This document shows positions 28,064 to 37,079 of a DNA stretch of 64,000 nt, one piece after another (the first letter of the stretch is position 1; the number at the start of each line of letters is the position of its first letter). Origin of the DNA: Paenibacillus protaetiae (GTDB lineage Bacteria; Bacillota; Bacilli; Paenibacillales; Paenibacillaceae); assembly GCF_004135365.1 (NCBI RefSeq), contig NZ_CP035492.1:3613501-3677500 (forward strand), written 5' to 3'. The translations under genes were made by a program, and so were the position numbers. The notes beneath the pieces were generated by a model. The model was not told the origin of the DNA. It ran no database searches and worked only from the letters and a program-made list of their open reading frames with translations.

Positions 28064-28104
28064 GATCCCGCGGCAGGCTGTCATGGCGTGCGGCGGGGTC
28101 TTTT
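28064..28104 (+). terminator. Terminator-like hairpin between argG and argH
   Basis: GATCCCGC (28064-28071) pairs with GCGGGGTC (28093-28100) and is followed by TTTT. Its U-tract ends only 22 bases before the argH GTG, so partial termination would lower argH expression relative to upstream genes. Confidence 0.45.
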
Positions 28105-28126
28105 CGGAAGGGGAGTGTACTAACCA

Positions 28127-29542
28127 GTGAGCAAATTGTGGGGCGGACGTTTTACGAAAAAAACCGATCAATTGGTAGAGGAATATACGGCATCCATTCT
28201 GTTCGACAAAGAACTGGCCGAAGAGGATATCCAAGGCAGCCTGGCGCATGTGACGATGCTGGGCAAGCAGGGCATTTTGCCGGCAGCGGACGTAGAGCAG
28301 ATCAAGGACGGGCTGCATCGCACGCTGCAAAAAATTAAACGCGGCGAAATCGAGTTTTCGGTATCCGATGAAGACATTCATATGAACATCGAAAAAGCGC
28401 TGATCGACGATGTGGGTCCGGTAGGCGGCAAGCTGCATACGGGCCGCAGCCGGAACGATCAGGTGGCTACGGATATGCACTTGTACCTGCGCAAACGTGT
28501 CGTGGAGTTCGTAGACTTGCTGCAAAAGCTGCAATCGGCGCTTGTGGAGCAGGCAAAAGCGAATTTTGATACGATTTTGCCGGGTTACACGCATTTGCAG
28601 CGGGCGCAGCCGATTTTGTTCGCGCATCATCTGCTTGCGTATGTGTCGATGTTCGGACGCGACATCGAGCGGCTGCAGGACAGCTACAAGCGCATTAACA
28701 TGCTTCCGCTCGGCGCAGGCGCGCTGGCGGGCACAACGTTCCCGATCGACCGCCATTACGTAGCGAGCCAGCTGAAGTTTGGCGGCGTATACGAGAACAG
28801 CCTGGATGCGGTAAGCGACCGCGACTTCATCCTGGAGTTTCTGGCGGACGCTTCGATCATTATGATGCACTTGTCGCGCCTGAGCGAAGAGTTTGTTATG
28901 TGGTCGAGCAATGAATTTAACTTTATTGAGCTGGACGACGCGTTCTGCACGGGCAGCAGCATTATGCCGCAAAAGAAAAATCCGGACGTTCCTGAGCTTG
29001 TCCGCGGCAAAACCGGCCGTGTATACGGCAACCTTATGGGCCTCCTGACGGTGCTCAAGTCGCTGCCGCTGGCTTACAACAAGGACATGCAGGAAGACAA
29101 GGAAGGCATGTTCGACACGGTTCGTACGATGCAGGGCGCGCTTCAGCTGTTTGCACCGATGGTCGCTACGATGAAGGTGAAGAAGGACAATATGCGCAAA
29201 GCGGTCAACCAGGACTTCTCGAACGCAACCGATATCGCCGACTTCCTCGTGGGCAAAGGCTTGCCTTTCCGCCAGGCGCATGAAGTCATCGGCAAAACGG
29301 TATTGTACTGCATCGAGAAGGGCAAATATTTGCTGGACCTGACGCTGGACGAATTCAAGCAGTTCTCGCCGCTGTTCGACGATCGGATTTACACGGTGCT
29401 CCAGCCGGAAAACGTCGTGAATGCCCGCAACGTATACGGCGGCACCGCGAAGGAGCAGGTACAGGCCGCAGCGGCACGCGCGGAGGAAGTTCTTGCTTCA
29501 ACCGCGGCATGGGTGGCGGAATACGCCGAGCTTAGCCGTTAA
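28127..29542 (+). CDS. argH: Argininosuccinate lyase
   Basis: Last step of arginine synthesis: cleaves argininosuccinate to arginine and fumarate. The 471-aa protein has the fumarase/aspartase-family signature [39 protein letters not shown] and [17 protein letters not shown] provide active-site residues. The start is GTG at 28127 ([18 protein letters not shown]), with AAGGGGAG 11 bases upstream. It is the final gene of the operon, followed by a structured terminator. Confidence 0.97.
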   Translation: MSKLWGGRFTKKTDQLVEEYTASILFDKELAEEDIQGSLAHVTMLGKQGILPAADVEQIKDGLHRTLQKIKRGEIEFSVSDEDIHMNIEKALIDDVGPVGGKLHTGRSRNDQVATDMHLYLRKRVVEFVDLLQKLQSALVEQAKANFDTILPGYTHLQRAQPILFAHHLLAYVSMFGRDIERLQDSYKRINMLPLGAGALAGTTFPIDRHYVASQLKFGGVYENSLDAVSDRDFILEFLADASIIMMHLSRLSEEFVMWSSNEFNFIELDDAFCTGSSIMPQKKNPDVPELVRGKTGRVYGNLMGLLTVLKSLPLAYNKDMQEDKEGMFDTVRTMQGALQLFAPMVATMKVKKDNMRKAVNQDFSNATDIADFLVGKGLPFRQAHEVIGKTVLYCIEKGKYLLDLTLDEFKQFSPLFDDRIYTVLQPENVVNARNVYGGTAKEQVQAAAARAEEVLASTAAWVAEYAELSR

Positions 29543-29575
29543 TTTATGTTTATAGCTTGAACAATCAAAAATGCG

Positions 29576-29679
29576 CGTACATCAGATGCGCTGGGGAATC
29601 TTTTTATGCCATTAAAGAGTTCCCCGGCCAAGCACTCCGATTCATCCTCGGAGATTGCCTGATGAACGCGCATTTTTTT
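29576..29679 (+). terminator. Structured terminator of the arg operon (three-way junction)
   Basis: An 18-bp closing helix pairs AAAAATGCGCGT and CATCAG with CTGATG and ACGCGCATTTTT, with one symmetric A-A mismatch. It encloses two hairpins: GGGGAA...TTCCCC (about 29611-29637) and CTCCGA-TTCATCC-TCGGAG (about 29637-29655). T7 ends the element at 29673-29679. This is far more elaborate than a normal terminator. The minus strand would also produce a U-run. Confidence 0.75.
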
Positions 29680-29700
29680 AACGCTGCCCTTGAAGCCTTT

Positions 29701-29709
29701 TGATATACT
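29701..29709 (+). promoter_or_regulatory. Extended -10 promoter candidate for the GT14 gene
   Basis: TTTGATATACT gives an extended -10 (TG-N-TATACT, with TATACT at 29704-29709) 45 bases before the ATG at 29754. No good -35 lies 16-18 bases upstream, which is tolerated by extended -10 promoters. It follows directly after the arg terminator. Confidence 0.4.
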
Positions 29710-29753
29710 GTAGTGTAGATCACTTACAATTACCCGGCATAAAGGAGTTTCGT

Positions 29754-30620
29754 ATGAAATTAGCTTATCTGATATTGGCTCATCATAAAATGGAGCTTCT
29801 GGATCGATTAATGCACGCCATTTATAGTCCGGATCATAGCTACATGATTCATGTAGACGCCAAAGCGGATGCCGATCTGCACCGTTATGCGGATGAATTA
29901 GCTGCTGCAAATCCCAATATAAAAATATTGCCTTCCAGAAGCGCGACATGGGCGTGCTGGTCGTTGGTGCAGGTTGAGCTGGACGGTATAAAGGAACTGC
30001 TGCACGAACAATGGGACTTTTACATATTGTTAAGCGGACAGGACTTCCCCGCGGCAAGCCAGGAAGCGATTTGCCGGACGTTAGCCCCTTATCCCGGCAA
30101 AAACTTTATGCGGATTGGAACTATGCCGCCGGAAGAAGAGGAGCTGAGGCTTAACCACTATTACGTGGAAGACTGCGGCGAGATGAAAACGATGGGGCCG
30201 CGCAATTCGTTTGGCAGCTATTTTGTGGAAGGCTTCAAGCCGTATATGGGCAGCCAGTGGAAAATATTGCACCGTTCTTTTTGCGAGTTTGCCGTATCCA
30301 GCCCGTTATCGTTTGATATGCAGGATTACTTCCGCTATGCGCTGGTGCCGGATGAGTTGTTTTTCCATACGCTGCTGATGAACAGTACGTATAAAGACAG
30401 CCTGATCAATAATCATCTCCGTTATTATGAAATGGATGAATTCCACACCAGCTTCAGGCGTGCGAAGACGCTGGCGATGGAGCAGATCAAGGACATAGAC
30501 TTTCATAATCCGGCACGTCCTGTATTGTTTGTGCGCAAGGTGGATGATGAACGCGAGCCTGAAGTGATATCTTTCCTGGAAAAAAGGCTGGCGCCGGGAG
30601 CGGATGCGGTGCAGCCATAA
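29754..30620 (+). CDS. Glycosyltransferase family 14 (core-2/I-branching enzyme-like)
   Basis: A 288-aa protein of the Branch family. It opens KLAYLILAHHKMELLDRLM, then HSYMIHVDAKAD and WDFYILLSGQDFPAA, with the conserved LSGQD(F/Y)P motif. FFHTLLMNS follows toward the C-terminus. Bacterial members probably add beta-linked GlcNAc or xylose to surface glycans. No signal peptide is visible. The ATG at 29754 has AAAGGAG; the frame is open back to 29700 without a better start. It is a single-gene unit with its own terminator, unconnected to the EPS locus. The exact substrate is unknown. Confidence 0.88.
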   Translation: MKLAYLILAHHKMELLDRLMHAIYSPDHSYMIHVDAKADADLHRYADELAAANPNIKILPSRSATWACWSLVQVELDGIKELLHEQWDFYILLSGQDFPAASQEAICRTLAPYPGKNFMRIGTMPPEEEELRLNHYYVEDCGEMKTMGPRNSFGSYFVEGFKPYMGSQWKILHRSFCEFAVSSPLSFDMQDYFRYALVPDELFFHTLLMNSTYKDSLINNHLRYYEMDEFHTSFRRAKTLAMEQIKDIDFHNPARPVLFVRKVDDEREPEVISFLEKRLAPGADAVQP

Positions 30621-30622
30621 AA

Positions 30623-30648
30623 AAAGAAGCCGGATGAACGGCTTCTTT
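30623..30648 (+). terminator. Terminator of the GT14 gene
   Basis: AAAGAAGCCG and CGGCTTCTTT form a 10-bp stem around GATGAA. The A-run and T-run arms make it usable in both directions, and the convergent VanW gene ends at 30764. Confidence 0.75.
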
Positions 30649-30763
30649 ATATGTGTAACTCCCCCGGCCGTGCTGAATCGGACGGGAAATCGGGTCTGCC
30701 GCGCATGCAGAAGTTGGTGCAGGGCTTTCCGCAGGTGCGGCATGCTTATGCCGGCTCAGCAGC

Positions 30764-32194
30764 TCAGCCAATGCCGTCCTCGAGAAGCGGCTCGCCGCTG
30801 TCTTTTGGAGCGGCTGGCGTTATGCTGCCGCTGGCGGAGCCGACGTTAACGATGGTCGGCTGCGCTTTGTACGTGTCGCGGGACACCTTCTCGCGCGATA
30901 CGGTTTTGCCGTCCTGCACAAGCGTGCGGTACGTTTCCACGATATAGCCGGTTTTACCCTGCTGCACCGTTTGCTTCACGCCGGCAGGCAGCTTGGTTGT
31001 ACCGACCTGCTGTACAGGAGGGGCAATCGTCTGGACGGTCACCGATTCGATGTCATAACGGATGTTGTCCGGCATCGTGCCAAACAGCTTGACGGTCAGC
31101 TTGCGGTCTTTGACCTCGGTACGGATAATCAATTTTTTGCCGGTATTGTTTTTAAACCGGAAATCAATGGCGCCGCTTGCGAAGGTCGCATCCTGTCCAA
31201 GCGGCAAATAGGAGACGGGCAGCGAATGATTGCGCCGCTCGACGATTTCGAGACCGCTGCGCAGCACCGCGTTGTACAGCGTGCTGGACACTTGGCAGAT
31301 GCCGCCGCCGATGCCGGGAACCAGCTTGCCGTTCAGAATAACCGGCGCTTCCTTGTAGCCGTATTGCTCTTCCGTCTTTTTGACGACCTGCGCGTAATCA
31401 AAAACCTCGTCCGGCCCAAGCTCCCAGCCATCGAGCGCCTCGGCGGTTGAAGTAACGTTGTAGGCGCGTCCTGAAGCGCTGGTGCTGAAGTCGGTTGTAA
31501 ACTCGATGATTTTGCGGTCGATGCCTTCGGCTTTGAGAGCGTCCAGCGTAACCTTCGGATGAACCGCGCTGATCGGCAGCTCTACTTTGATTGCCTGGTC
31601 GGCTGAAGACGGCTGTGCGCCGGCACCGGACAATAGCCAAGGTTCGACTTTCGTGGACAGCTGCTCAATATTAAGCCGGTATGCGTCCGTATGCGGCGTA
31701 TAAATCACCTTGTCATCGTCCGTAATCGTACGGGTGGCGTCTTTAGCCTCGTTTTGCTCCACCCAGCCCCATTCTTTCTTCACCGCTGTTTCGAACACAT
31801 CTTTATCCCAGCTTTGCTCAAACGGATAGTCCTTCTGAAAATGATACCGGTACTTTGCTCTGTCCCATATCGAGCCTTCCTCCAGCTGCAGCAGCGCTGC
31901 GCGCGCTTTGGAATAATCGGCCTTGTACCCGATTTGCTCCGCTGTCCACTGCTTGGCGCTTTCCTCCGTCACATTCGCCTGCACCGTAACCGTCCGCTGC
32001 TTCATCGTTTGTTCGTATTGGTCAAGCAAATGAACCGCTTCGTCGATATCCATTCCTGACAATGATATGCCGCCCGCCTTTACCCCTTCCGGTACCGTAT
32101 TTTGCTGGGCGTAATACCAGATGACTCCCCATCCCGCCGCTGCAATGAGCAGCAGGGACAGAACTACAATCAATCCGATGTGAAGCCGCTTCAC
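30764..32194 (-). CDS. VanW-family protein with C-terminal G5 domain
   Basis: A 476-aa membrane-anchored extracytoplasmic protein. An N-terminal helix (GLIVVLSLLLIAAAGWGVIW) is followed by a PG-binding-4-like region (residues about 40-220). The VanW domain comes next, with FSTSASGRAYNV, PDEVFDYAQVV, PGIGGGICQVSSTLYNAVL and NHSLPVSYLPLGQDAT. A G5-like domain (ETYRTLVQDGKTVSREKVS) ends the protein. VanW proteins accompany some vancomycin clusters, but their biochemical role is unknown. G5 domains bind cell-wall sugars. The GTG at 32194 is preferred because GGGAG abuts the GTG at 32200 but lies 6 bases from this one. Confidence 0.9.
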   Translation of the reverse strand: MKRLHIGLIVVLSLLLIAAAGWGVIWYYAQQNTVPEGVKAGGISLSGMDIDEAVHLLDQYEQTMKQRTVTVQANVTEESAKQWTAEQIGYKADYSKARAALLQLEEGSIWDRAKYRYHFQKDYPFEQSWDKDVFETAVKKEWGWVEQNEAKDATRTITDDDKVIYTPHTDAYRLNIEQLSTKVEPWLLSGAGAQPSSADQAIKVELPISAVHPKVTLDALKAEGIDRKIIEFTTDFSTSASGRAYNVTSTAEALDGWELGPDEVFDYAQVVKKTEEQYGYKEAPVILNGKLVPGIGGGICQVSSTLYNAVLRSGLEIVERRNHSLPVSYLPLGQDATFASGAIDFRFKNNTGKKLIIRTEVKDRKLTVKLFGTMPDNIRYDIESVTVQTIAPPVQQVGTTKLPAGVKQTVQQGKTGYIVETYRTLVQDGKTVSREKVSRDTYKAQPTIVNVGSASGSITPAAPKDSGEPLLEDGIG

Positions 32195-32544
32195 CTGCAC
32201 TCCCGCCTTTCTTCCCAGTCTAAAGCTGCAATTTCTGATATATATGCAGGAAGGACGGCTTTCTTGTAAATTGTTTTTGCGAATGACCGGCTGCAGCGCT
32301 GACTTAACCTCCGGCTATAGGTGCAGTCGGTACTTCCGGCTGCAGCACAAATGGAACATCCGGAATATCGCAGGCGGACGGGCTGATGGCGGGCTTTTGT
32401 CGAAAAATATAACGCACATCCGGCATAAAAGGTGACATTCTGTTTCATTAGAAATGTGAAAAAAGAGGAAAAACAGCAACTTGTGGAGGATTTCGTGCAC
32501 CCCTGTCGAAATAGTAAAGCTGACACTTAACAGGATGTGATAAT
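32195..32544. other. Divergent intergenic region between VanW and ftsE
   Basis: 350 bases hold no convincing gene. The sequence CCGGCTGCAGC occurs twice (about 32287 and 32337) with nearby complementary stretches that may form hairpins. A weak TTTACA / TATATA pair could drive the VanW gene on the minus strand. I saw no promoter for ftsE that I would defend. Confidence 0.5.
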
Positions 32545-33231
32545 GTGATTGAAATGCAAGACGTATGGAAGACCTACAAGGATGGCACCGATGCACTGCG
32601 CGGCGTGTCAGTTCGAATAGATCGCAATGAATTTGTGTACGTCGTCGGCCCGTCCGGCGCGGGCAAGTCGACCTTTATGAAACTGATCTACCGCGAAGAG
32701 GTGCCGACGAAAGGTCAAATCTCCGTTAACGGCTTTAACATCGGCAAGCTGAAGCCGCGCAAAATTCCCTATGTTCGGCGCAATATCGGCGTTATTTTTC
32801 AAGACTTCCGGCTGCTTCCCAAACTGACCATTTATGAAAATGTCGCTTTTGCGATGGAAGTAATTGAAGCTCCGCCGCGTATCGTCAAAAAACGGACGCT
32901 GGAGGTGCTCGATCTGGTCGGGCTGAAGCATAAGCAAAACAATTACCCGACGCAGCTATCGGGCGGCGAACAGCAGCGGGTTGCGATTGCAAGGGCGATC
33001 GTCAACAATCCGGCTGTGCTGGTGGCGGACGAGCCTACCGGCAATCTCGATCCGGAGACGTCGATGGGCATTATGAACCTGCTCGAGGAAATTAACTTCC
33101 GGGGCTCCACCATTGTAATGGCAACCCACAACAAAGATATCGTGAACACGATGCGCAAGCGCGTCATCGCCATTGAAGGCGGCCAAATCGTTCGCGATCA
33201 GCTAAGAGGGGAGTACGGTTATGAAATCTAG
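32545..33231 (+). CDS. ftsE: Cell-division ABC transporter ATP-binding protein FtsE
   Basis: 228-aa ATPase of the FtsEX complex, which signals across the membrane to activate peptidoglycan hydrolases. It has Walker A GPSGAGKST, the Q-loop in GVIFQDFRLLP, signature LSGGEQQRVAIARA and Walker B VLVADEPTGNLD. The start is GTG at 32545 (MIEMQDVWKTYKDG) with AGGAT upstream; an in-frame ATG follows three codons later. It overlaps ftsX by 11 bases. Confidence 0.97.
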   Translation: MIEMQDVWKTYKDGTDALRGVSVRIDRNEFVYVVGPSGAGKSTFMKLIYREEVPTKGQISVNGFNIGKLKPRKIPYVRRNIGVIFQDFRLLPKLTIYENVAFAMEVIEAPPRIVKKRTLEVLDLVGLKHKQNNYPTQLSGGEQQRVAIARAIVNNPAVLVADEPTGNLDPETSMGIMNLLEEINFRGSTIVMATHNKDIVNTMRKRVIAIEGGQIVRDQLRGEYGYEI

Positions 33232-34141
33232 AACAGTGCTCCGCCATCTGAGAGACGGCTTCAAGAATATTATCCGGAACGGCTGGATGTCCTTCGCTTC
33301 GATGGCTTCCATTATGATTTCATTGTTTATTTTGGGCGTGTTCCTGCTGCTTGCTTTGAACGTCAACAATCTGGCGGACCAAATCGAAAACCAGGTGCAG
33401 ATCCGCGTCTATCTGGATGTGAACGTCGATGAAGCGCAGCGCGCGCAAATCGAGCAGACGATCCGCAACATACCGGAGGTCAGCAAAGTTACATACGTGA
33501 CCAAAGAAGAAGGGCTGCAGCAGCTGCGCGACAGCATGGGCGAAGACAGCAAAGATTTGTTCGACGGTTATGACAACGAGAACAATCCGCTGATGGATTC
33601 GTTTACGGTCGAAGTGTTTGACCCGCATACCATTGAGTCGGCAGCACAGCAAATAAGCGCGATTAATAGCAGCAGCGGCGACTCAAAGCCGATCATGAGC
33701 GTTAAGTACGGCAAAGGAACAGTCGAAACGCTGTTCAAAATTACGAATATTGTGCGGAACGTAGGCCTTGTGCTGGTGCTGGGGCTTGTAGTAACGGCGA
33801 TGTTCCTCATTTCCAACACGATCAAAATGACAATCGTCGCGCGCCGGCGCGAAATCGGGATAATGAAACTCGTTGGCGCGACCAATTCCTTTATCCGCTG
33901 GCCGTTTTTTATTGAAGGCGCGCTGATCGGCATTGTTGGCTCCGGCATCACGACCATTGTGCTGCTGGTCGGCTACTCGGAGCTTGTCCGCACGACGCAG
34001 GTCGGGCTCGGCCTGATGATGATCAAGCTGGTCACCATTCAGGAATCGGGCAAGCTCGTAGCTGTGCTGCTGATTGGACTTGGCACACTGATCGGCATAT
34101 GGGGCAGCACGCTTTCGGTACGTAAATATTTGAAAGTGTAG
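33221..34141 (+). CDS. ftsX: Cell-division permease FtsX
   Basis: 306-aa membrane partner of FtsE. Four hydrophobic segments are visible, at about residues 25-47, 180-200, 230-252 and 275-297. An extracytoplasmic domain between the first two (VRIYLDVNVDEAQ ... VEVFDPHTIESA) contacts the hydrolase. The N-terminus RHLRDGFKNIIRNGWMSFASM is characteristic. AGAGGGGAG precedes the ATG at 33221 inside the ftsE end. The hydrolase gene follows after 11 bases. Confidence 0.96.
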   Translation: MKSRTVLRHLRDGFKNIIRNGWMSFASMASIMISLFILGVFLLLALNVNNLADQIENQVQIRVYLDVNVDEAQRAQIEQTIRNIPEVSKVTYVTKEEGLQQLRDSMGEDSKDLFDGYDNENNPLMDSFTVEVFDPHTIESAAQQISAINSSSGDSKPIMSVKYGKGTVETLFKITNIVRNVGLVLVLGLVVTAMFLISNTIKMTIVARRREIGIMKLVGATNSFIRWPFFIEGALIGIVGSGITTIVLLVGYSELVRTTQVGLGLMMIKLVTIQESGKLVAVLLIGLGTLIGIWGSTLSVRKYLKV

Positions 34142-34152
34142 GTGACATTCCA

Positions 34153-35337
34153 TTGAAAAAGAGATTTTGGCCCGTTGTGGCTCTTATCCTTGCAGCGTTG
34201 GTGATGCAGCCTGTCGGAAGTAATGCGGCCCAAAGCTTGAGCCAGGTGAACAAAGATCTGGCAGCAGCGAAAAAGCAAATTCAAGATGCGCAAAAAGCGG
34301 CCGATGCCGCAGCCAAAAAACAGGATCAGGTTAAAGGGCAAAAAGTCGACGCCAAACAAGCGATTATGCAAATCCAGACCGAATTGACTGCGGTGAATGA
34401 TAATTTAAACGCACTTACGGATCAGATTGCAACGAAAGAAGAGGAGTACAAGCAAACCTCGGCGGAGCTTGATGAAGCCAACGAACGGGTTGCGGAGCGG
34501 GATGATTTGATCAAAAACCGGATGAGGCTGATGTACTCCAACGGTTTCGTTTCGTACCTGGATGTGCTGCTCAGCTCGACAAGCTTCTCCGATTTCCTCG
34601 ACCGTTTCGACACGCTGAAGTCGATGCTGAAGCAGGATCGCGATATTTTGGAGCAGAACAAAAAAGATAAAGCGACGGTAGAGCAGAAAAAGCAACAAAA
34701 AAGCGAGCAGCTAAACGAAGTAAAAACGCTGTATACAAAGCAGGCGACTTATAAATCTCAGCTCAGCCAGAAGGAACAGCAAAAGGAAGTGCTGATCGCA
34801 AGCCTGGATGACCAGCTGGAAGAGCTTGAGGATATTACCGAAGAGCAGCAGCAGCAGCTGGTTGATTTGGCGACCAAAGTATCGAAGCTGGAATCCGAGA
34901 AGAAAAAGCTGAGCTCGGTGGCCAAGCCTTATACAGGGGGCAAGCTTGGGATGCCGATAGTCGATTACACGCGTATCAGTTCGCCGTTTGGCTACCGGAC
35001 GCATCCGGTAACGGGAGAGAAAGAGAAACTGCATACCGGCATTGACTTCGCCGCGCCAAAAGGAACAGACATTTTTGCGGCGGAATCCGGCGTCGTCTTG
35101 CTGGCGCAGCCGGTGAGCGGCTACGGCAACGCTATCATCATCGATCACGGACACAATTTGTGGACGCTGTACGGCCATATCCGCGACGGCGGCACGAAAG
35201 TAAAACAAGGTGACACCGTGAAGAAAGGGCAAAAAATTGCGGAAGTCGGCATGACCGGTACGGCTACCGGCTATCATTTGCATTTTGAGGTACGGGTTAA
35301 CGGCAATCCGGTCAACCCAAGCTCGTATTTGAAATAA
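34153..35337 (+). CDS. Coiled-coil M23 peptidoglycan hydrolase (EnvC-like, FtsEX-linked)
   Basis: A 394-aa secreted protein with a signal peptide (KKRFWPVVALILAALVMQPVGSNA). A long two-part coiled coil (residues about 27-255) is followed by a C-terminal M23 metallopeptidase domain. The domain shows HTGIDFAAPKGT, the N-terminal zinc His/Asp pair, and GYHLHFEVRVNG with the HxH motif. All zinc ligands look intact, so the enzyme is probably active, unlike E. coli EnvC. The TTG at 34153 has AGGTGA upstream. Its place directly after ftsEX suggests it is the FtsEX-controlled hydrolase, equivalent in role to CwlO or PcsB. Confidence 0.92.
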   Translation: MKKRFWPVVALILAALVMQPVGSNAAQSLSQVNKDLAAAKKQIQDAQKAADAAAKKQDQVKGQKVDAKQAIMQIQTELTAVNDNLNALTDQIATKEEEYKQTSAELDEANERVAERDDLIKNRMRLMYSNGFVSYLDVLLSSTSFSDFLDRFDTLKSMLKQDRDILEQNKKDKATVEQKKQQKSEQLNEVKTLYTKQATYKSQLSQKEQQKEVLIASLDDQLEELEDITEEQQQQLVDLATKVSKLESEKKKLSSVAKPYTGGKLGMPIVDYTRISSPFGYRTHPVTGEKEKLHTGIDFAAPKGTDIFAAESGVVLLAQPVSGYGNAIIIDHGHNLWTLYGHIRDGGTKVKQGDTVKKGQKIAEVGMTGTATGYHLHFEVRVNGNPVNPSSYLK

Positions 35338-35365
35338 CAGGGCATACATGACTATACATCCTTGC

Positions 35366-35391
35366 GGCAGCCTTAGCGGGCTGCCCTTCTT
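35366..35391 (+). terminator. Weak terminator after the M23 gene
   Basis: GGCAGCC (35366-35372) and GGCTGCC (35379-35385) form a 7-bp stem followed by CTTCTTAT. The T-tract is interrupted, so some read-through into the protease gene is likely. Confidence 0.5.
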
Positions 35392-35515
35392 ATATTGCGG
35401 GGAATGCAGCAAGCGAAGCGGATGGCCGGCGCCACCCGTGCGAATAAATAATAATGGTAAGCTTGTCATATACTAGAACGGTTCGGGCAGCACGTAGAGA
35501 AGGTGGTGAAGTTGG

Positions 35516-36982
35516 GTGAAATTTAGCGGACGAACAGTACTTGCGTTTGTAATGGCTTCGATCATCGGCACGGCACTGGTCACTTATGGCCTGACCCATG
35601 AAATATCGCTTTCCGGCAGCTTGCATTCGTCTACGATGGCGGCAGCTCCGGACGGCGCCGGAGCGGATCGCCTAAAGCCGGAAGAGCTGGACAAAATCAA
35701 CGCCGTGCTTGGGCTGATCGAAACGAAGTATTATAAAGATGTAGACCGCGATGAAATTATTGACGGCGCCGTAAAAGGCATGATGTCGGCATTGGAAGAT
35801 CCGTATTCGGTTTATATGGAAAAGGATGTCGCGCAGCATTTTTCAGAGTCGGTGGAAGGGTCGTTTACCGGAATCGGCGCAGAAGTGACGATGGACAGCG
35901 GCAATGTGGTGATCGTCTCGCCCATTAAAAGCTCTCCGGCCGAGAAAGCCGGCCTGCTGGCTAAGGATATCGTATTAAGCGTCAACGGGAAGAAGCTTAG
36001 CGGCCTTGATCTGAATGAGGCGGTCAGCCTCATCCGGGGGCCAAAAGGCACCAAAGCCAAGCTGCTTATCAAAAGAACTGGCCATGCGGAGCCGCTGGAG
36101 CTGGATCTGATCCGAGACGATATTGATGTCGAGACCGTTTTTGCGAAAAAACGGGATGACGGCGTGGGGGTCATCGAAATCCGCCAGTTTTCATTAAATA
36201 CGGCGGACCGGTTCGCGGAAGAGCTGGCCAAGCTGGAGCAGCAGGGCATCAGCGGACTGGTCATTGATGTGCGCAACAATCCGGGAGGGATTTTGCCGGT
36301 TGTCATCAAGGTGGCCGAGAACTTTGTACCGAAAGGCAAAACGATTGTGCAGGTCGAAGACCGCGGCGGCAACCGGGAGAAGACGTTGTCCGGCGGGCAA
36401 GACGGCAAAAGTTATCCGATTGCCGTATTAATGAACAAGGGCAGCGCCAGCGCATCGGAAATTTTGGCCGGCGCCCTCCATGAAGAAGCGGATGCGATTC
36501 TTGTAGGCGAAACGTCATACGGCAAAGGGACGGTACAGGTCAGCTACAACAAAGCGCTTGGCGACGGCAGCCTGATCAAAATGACCATTGCCAAATGGCT
36601 GACGCCAAACGGCGAATGGATTCATCAGAAAGGGATCGAGCCGGATGTGAAAGCGCCGGCGCCGGCTTTGTACTCGGCTGCCCGGTTATCGGTTACGAAA
36701 CCGCTTGTAGCCGACTCCATCGGCGATCAGGTTCGCAGCCTGCAGACGATTCTGAAAGGGCTGGGCTACGATCCGAAACGGGATGACGGCTATTACAGCA
36801 CCAGCACCGTGCAGGCTGTGAAGCAGTTCCAAAGCCATGCGGGACTGCCTGCAGACGGGAAAGTGGATGCCAAGACGGCAAATGCGCTGGAGCAGGCGGC
36901 GATGCAGTGGCTGAAACAAGAAACGAATGACAGCCAGCTGCAGCAGGCGGTTGAAGCTGTTAAAGGCGAAGGCAGGAAATAA
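35516..36982 (+). CDS. S41 carboxy-terminal processing protease (CtpB-like) with peptidoglycan-binding domain
   Basis: A 488-aa membrane-anchored serine protease. Domains in order: N-terminal helix (VLAFVMASIIGTALVTYGL), a PDZ domain (about residues 115-205, starting FTGIGAEV), the S41 catalytic domain, and PG_binding_1 (about 400-465). GSASASE (309-315) carries the catalytic serine and YGKGTVQ holds lysine 337. B. subtilis CtpB, in the same chromosomal place, cleaves the SpoIVF complex in sporulation. The extra peptidoglycan-binding domain ties it to the cell wall. The GTG at 35516 has AAGGTGG 9 bases upstream. Confidence 0.92.
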   Translation: MKFSGRTVLAFVMASIIGTALVTYGLTHEISLSGSLHSSTMAAAPDGAGADRLKPEELDKINAVLGLIETKYYKDVDRDEIIDGAVKGMMSALEDPYSVYMEKDVAQHFSESVEGSFTGIGAEVTMDSGNVVIVSPIKSSPAEKAGLLAKDIVLSVNGKKLSGLDLNEAVSLIRGPKGTKAKLLIKRTGHAEPLELDLIRDDIDVETVFAKKRDDGVGVIEIRQFSLNTADRFAEELAKLEQQGISGLVIDVRNNPGGILPVVIKVAENFVPKGKTIVQVEDRGGNREKTLSGGQDGKSYPIAVLMNKGSASASEILAGALHEEADAILVGETSYGKGTVQVSYNKALGDGSLIKMTIAKWLTPNGEWIHQKGIEPDVKAPAPALYSAARLSVTKPLVADSIGDQVRSLQTILKGLGYDPKRDDGYYSTSTVQAVKQFQSHAGLPADGKVDAKTANALEQAAMQWLKQETNDSQLQQAVEAVKGEGRK

Positions 36983-37007
36983 AGGGCAAGATGTCGAATG
37001 ATTACAA

Positions 37008-37038
37008 GGTTGGCTCTGAAAGCTGGAGCCAGCCTTTT
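37008..37038 (+). terminator. Terminator of the S41 protease gene
   Basis: GGTTGGCTC and GAGCCAGCC form a 9-bp stem (one G-T pair) followed by TTTT and then CGTTTG. Confidence 0.7.
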
Positions 37039-37079
37039 CGTTTGTTATACGCGGCATTGAAGAGAAGGAGTGTGATGGA

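Noticed and set aside
29539..30057. 172-codon minus-strand frame opposite the GT14 gene
   Set aside because: Most of it is a shadow of the GT14 coding strand. Only the last 43 codons, over the arg terminator, look protein-like, and these are mentioned as an alternative in the findings.
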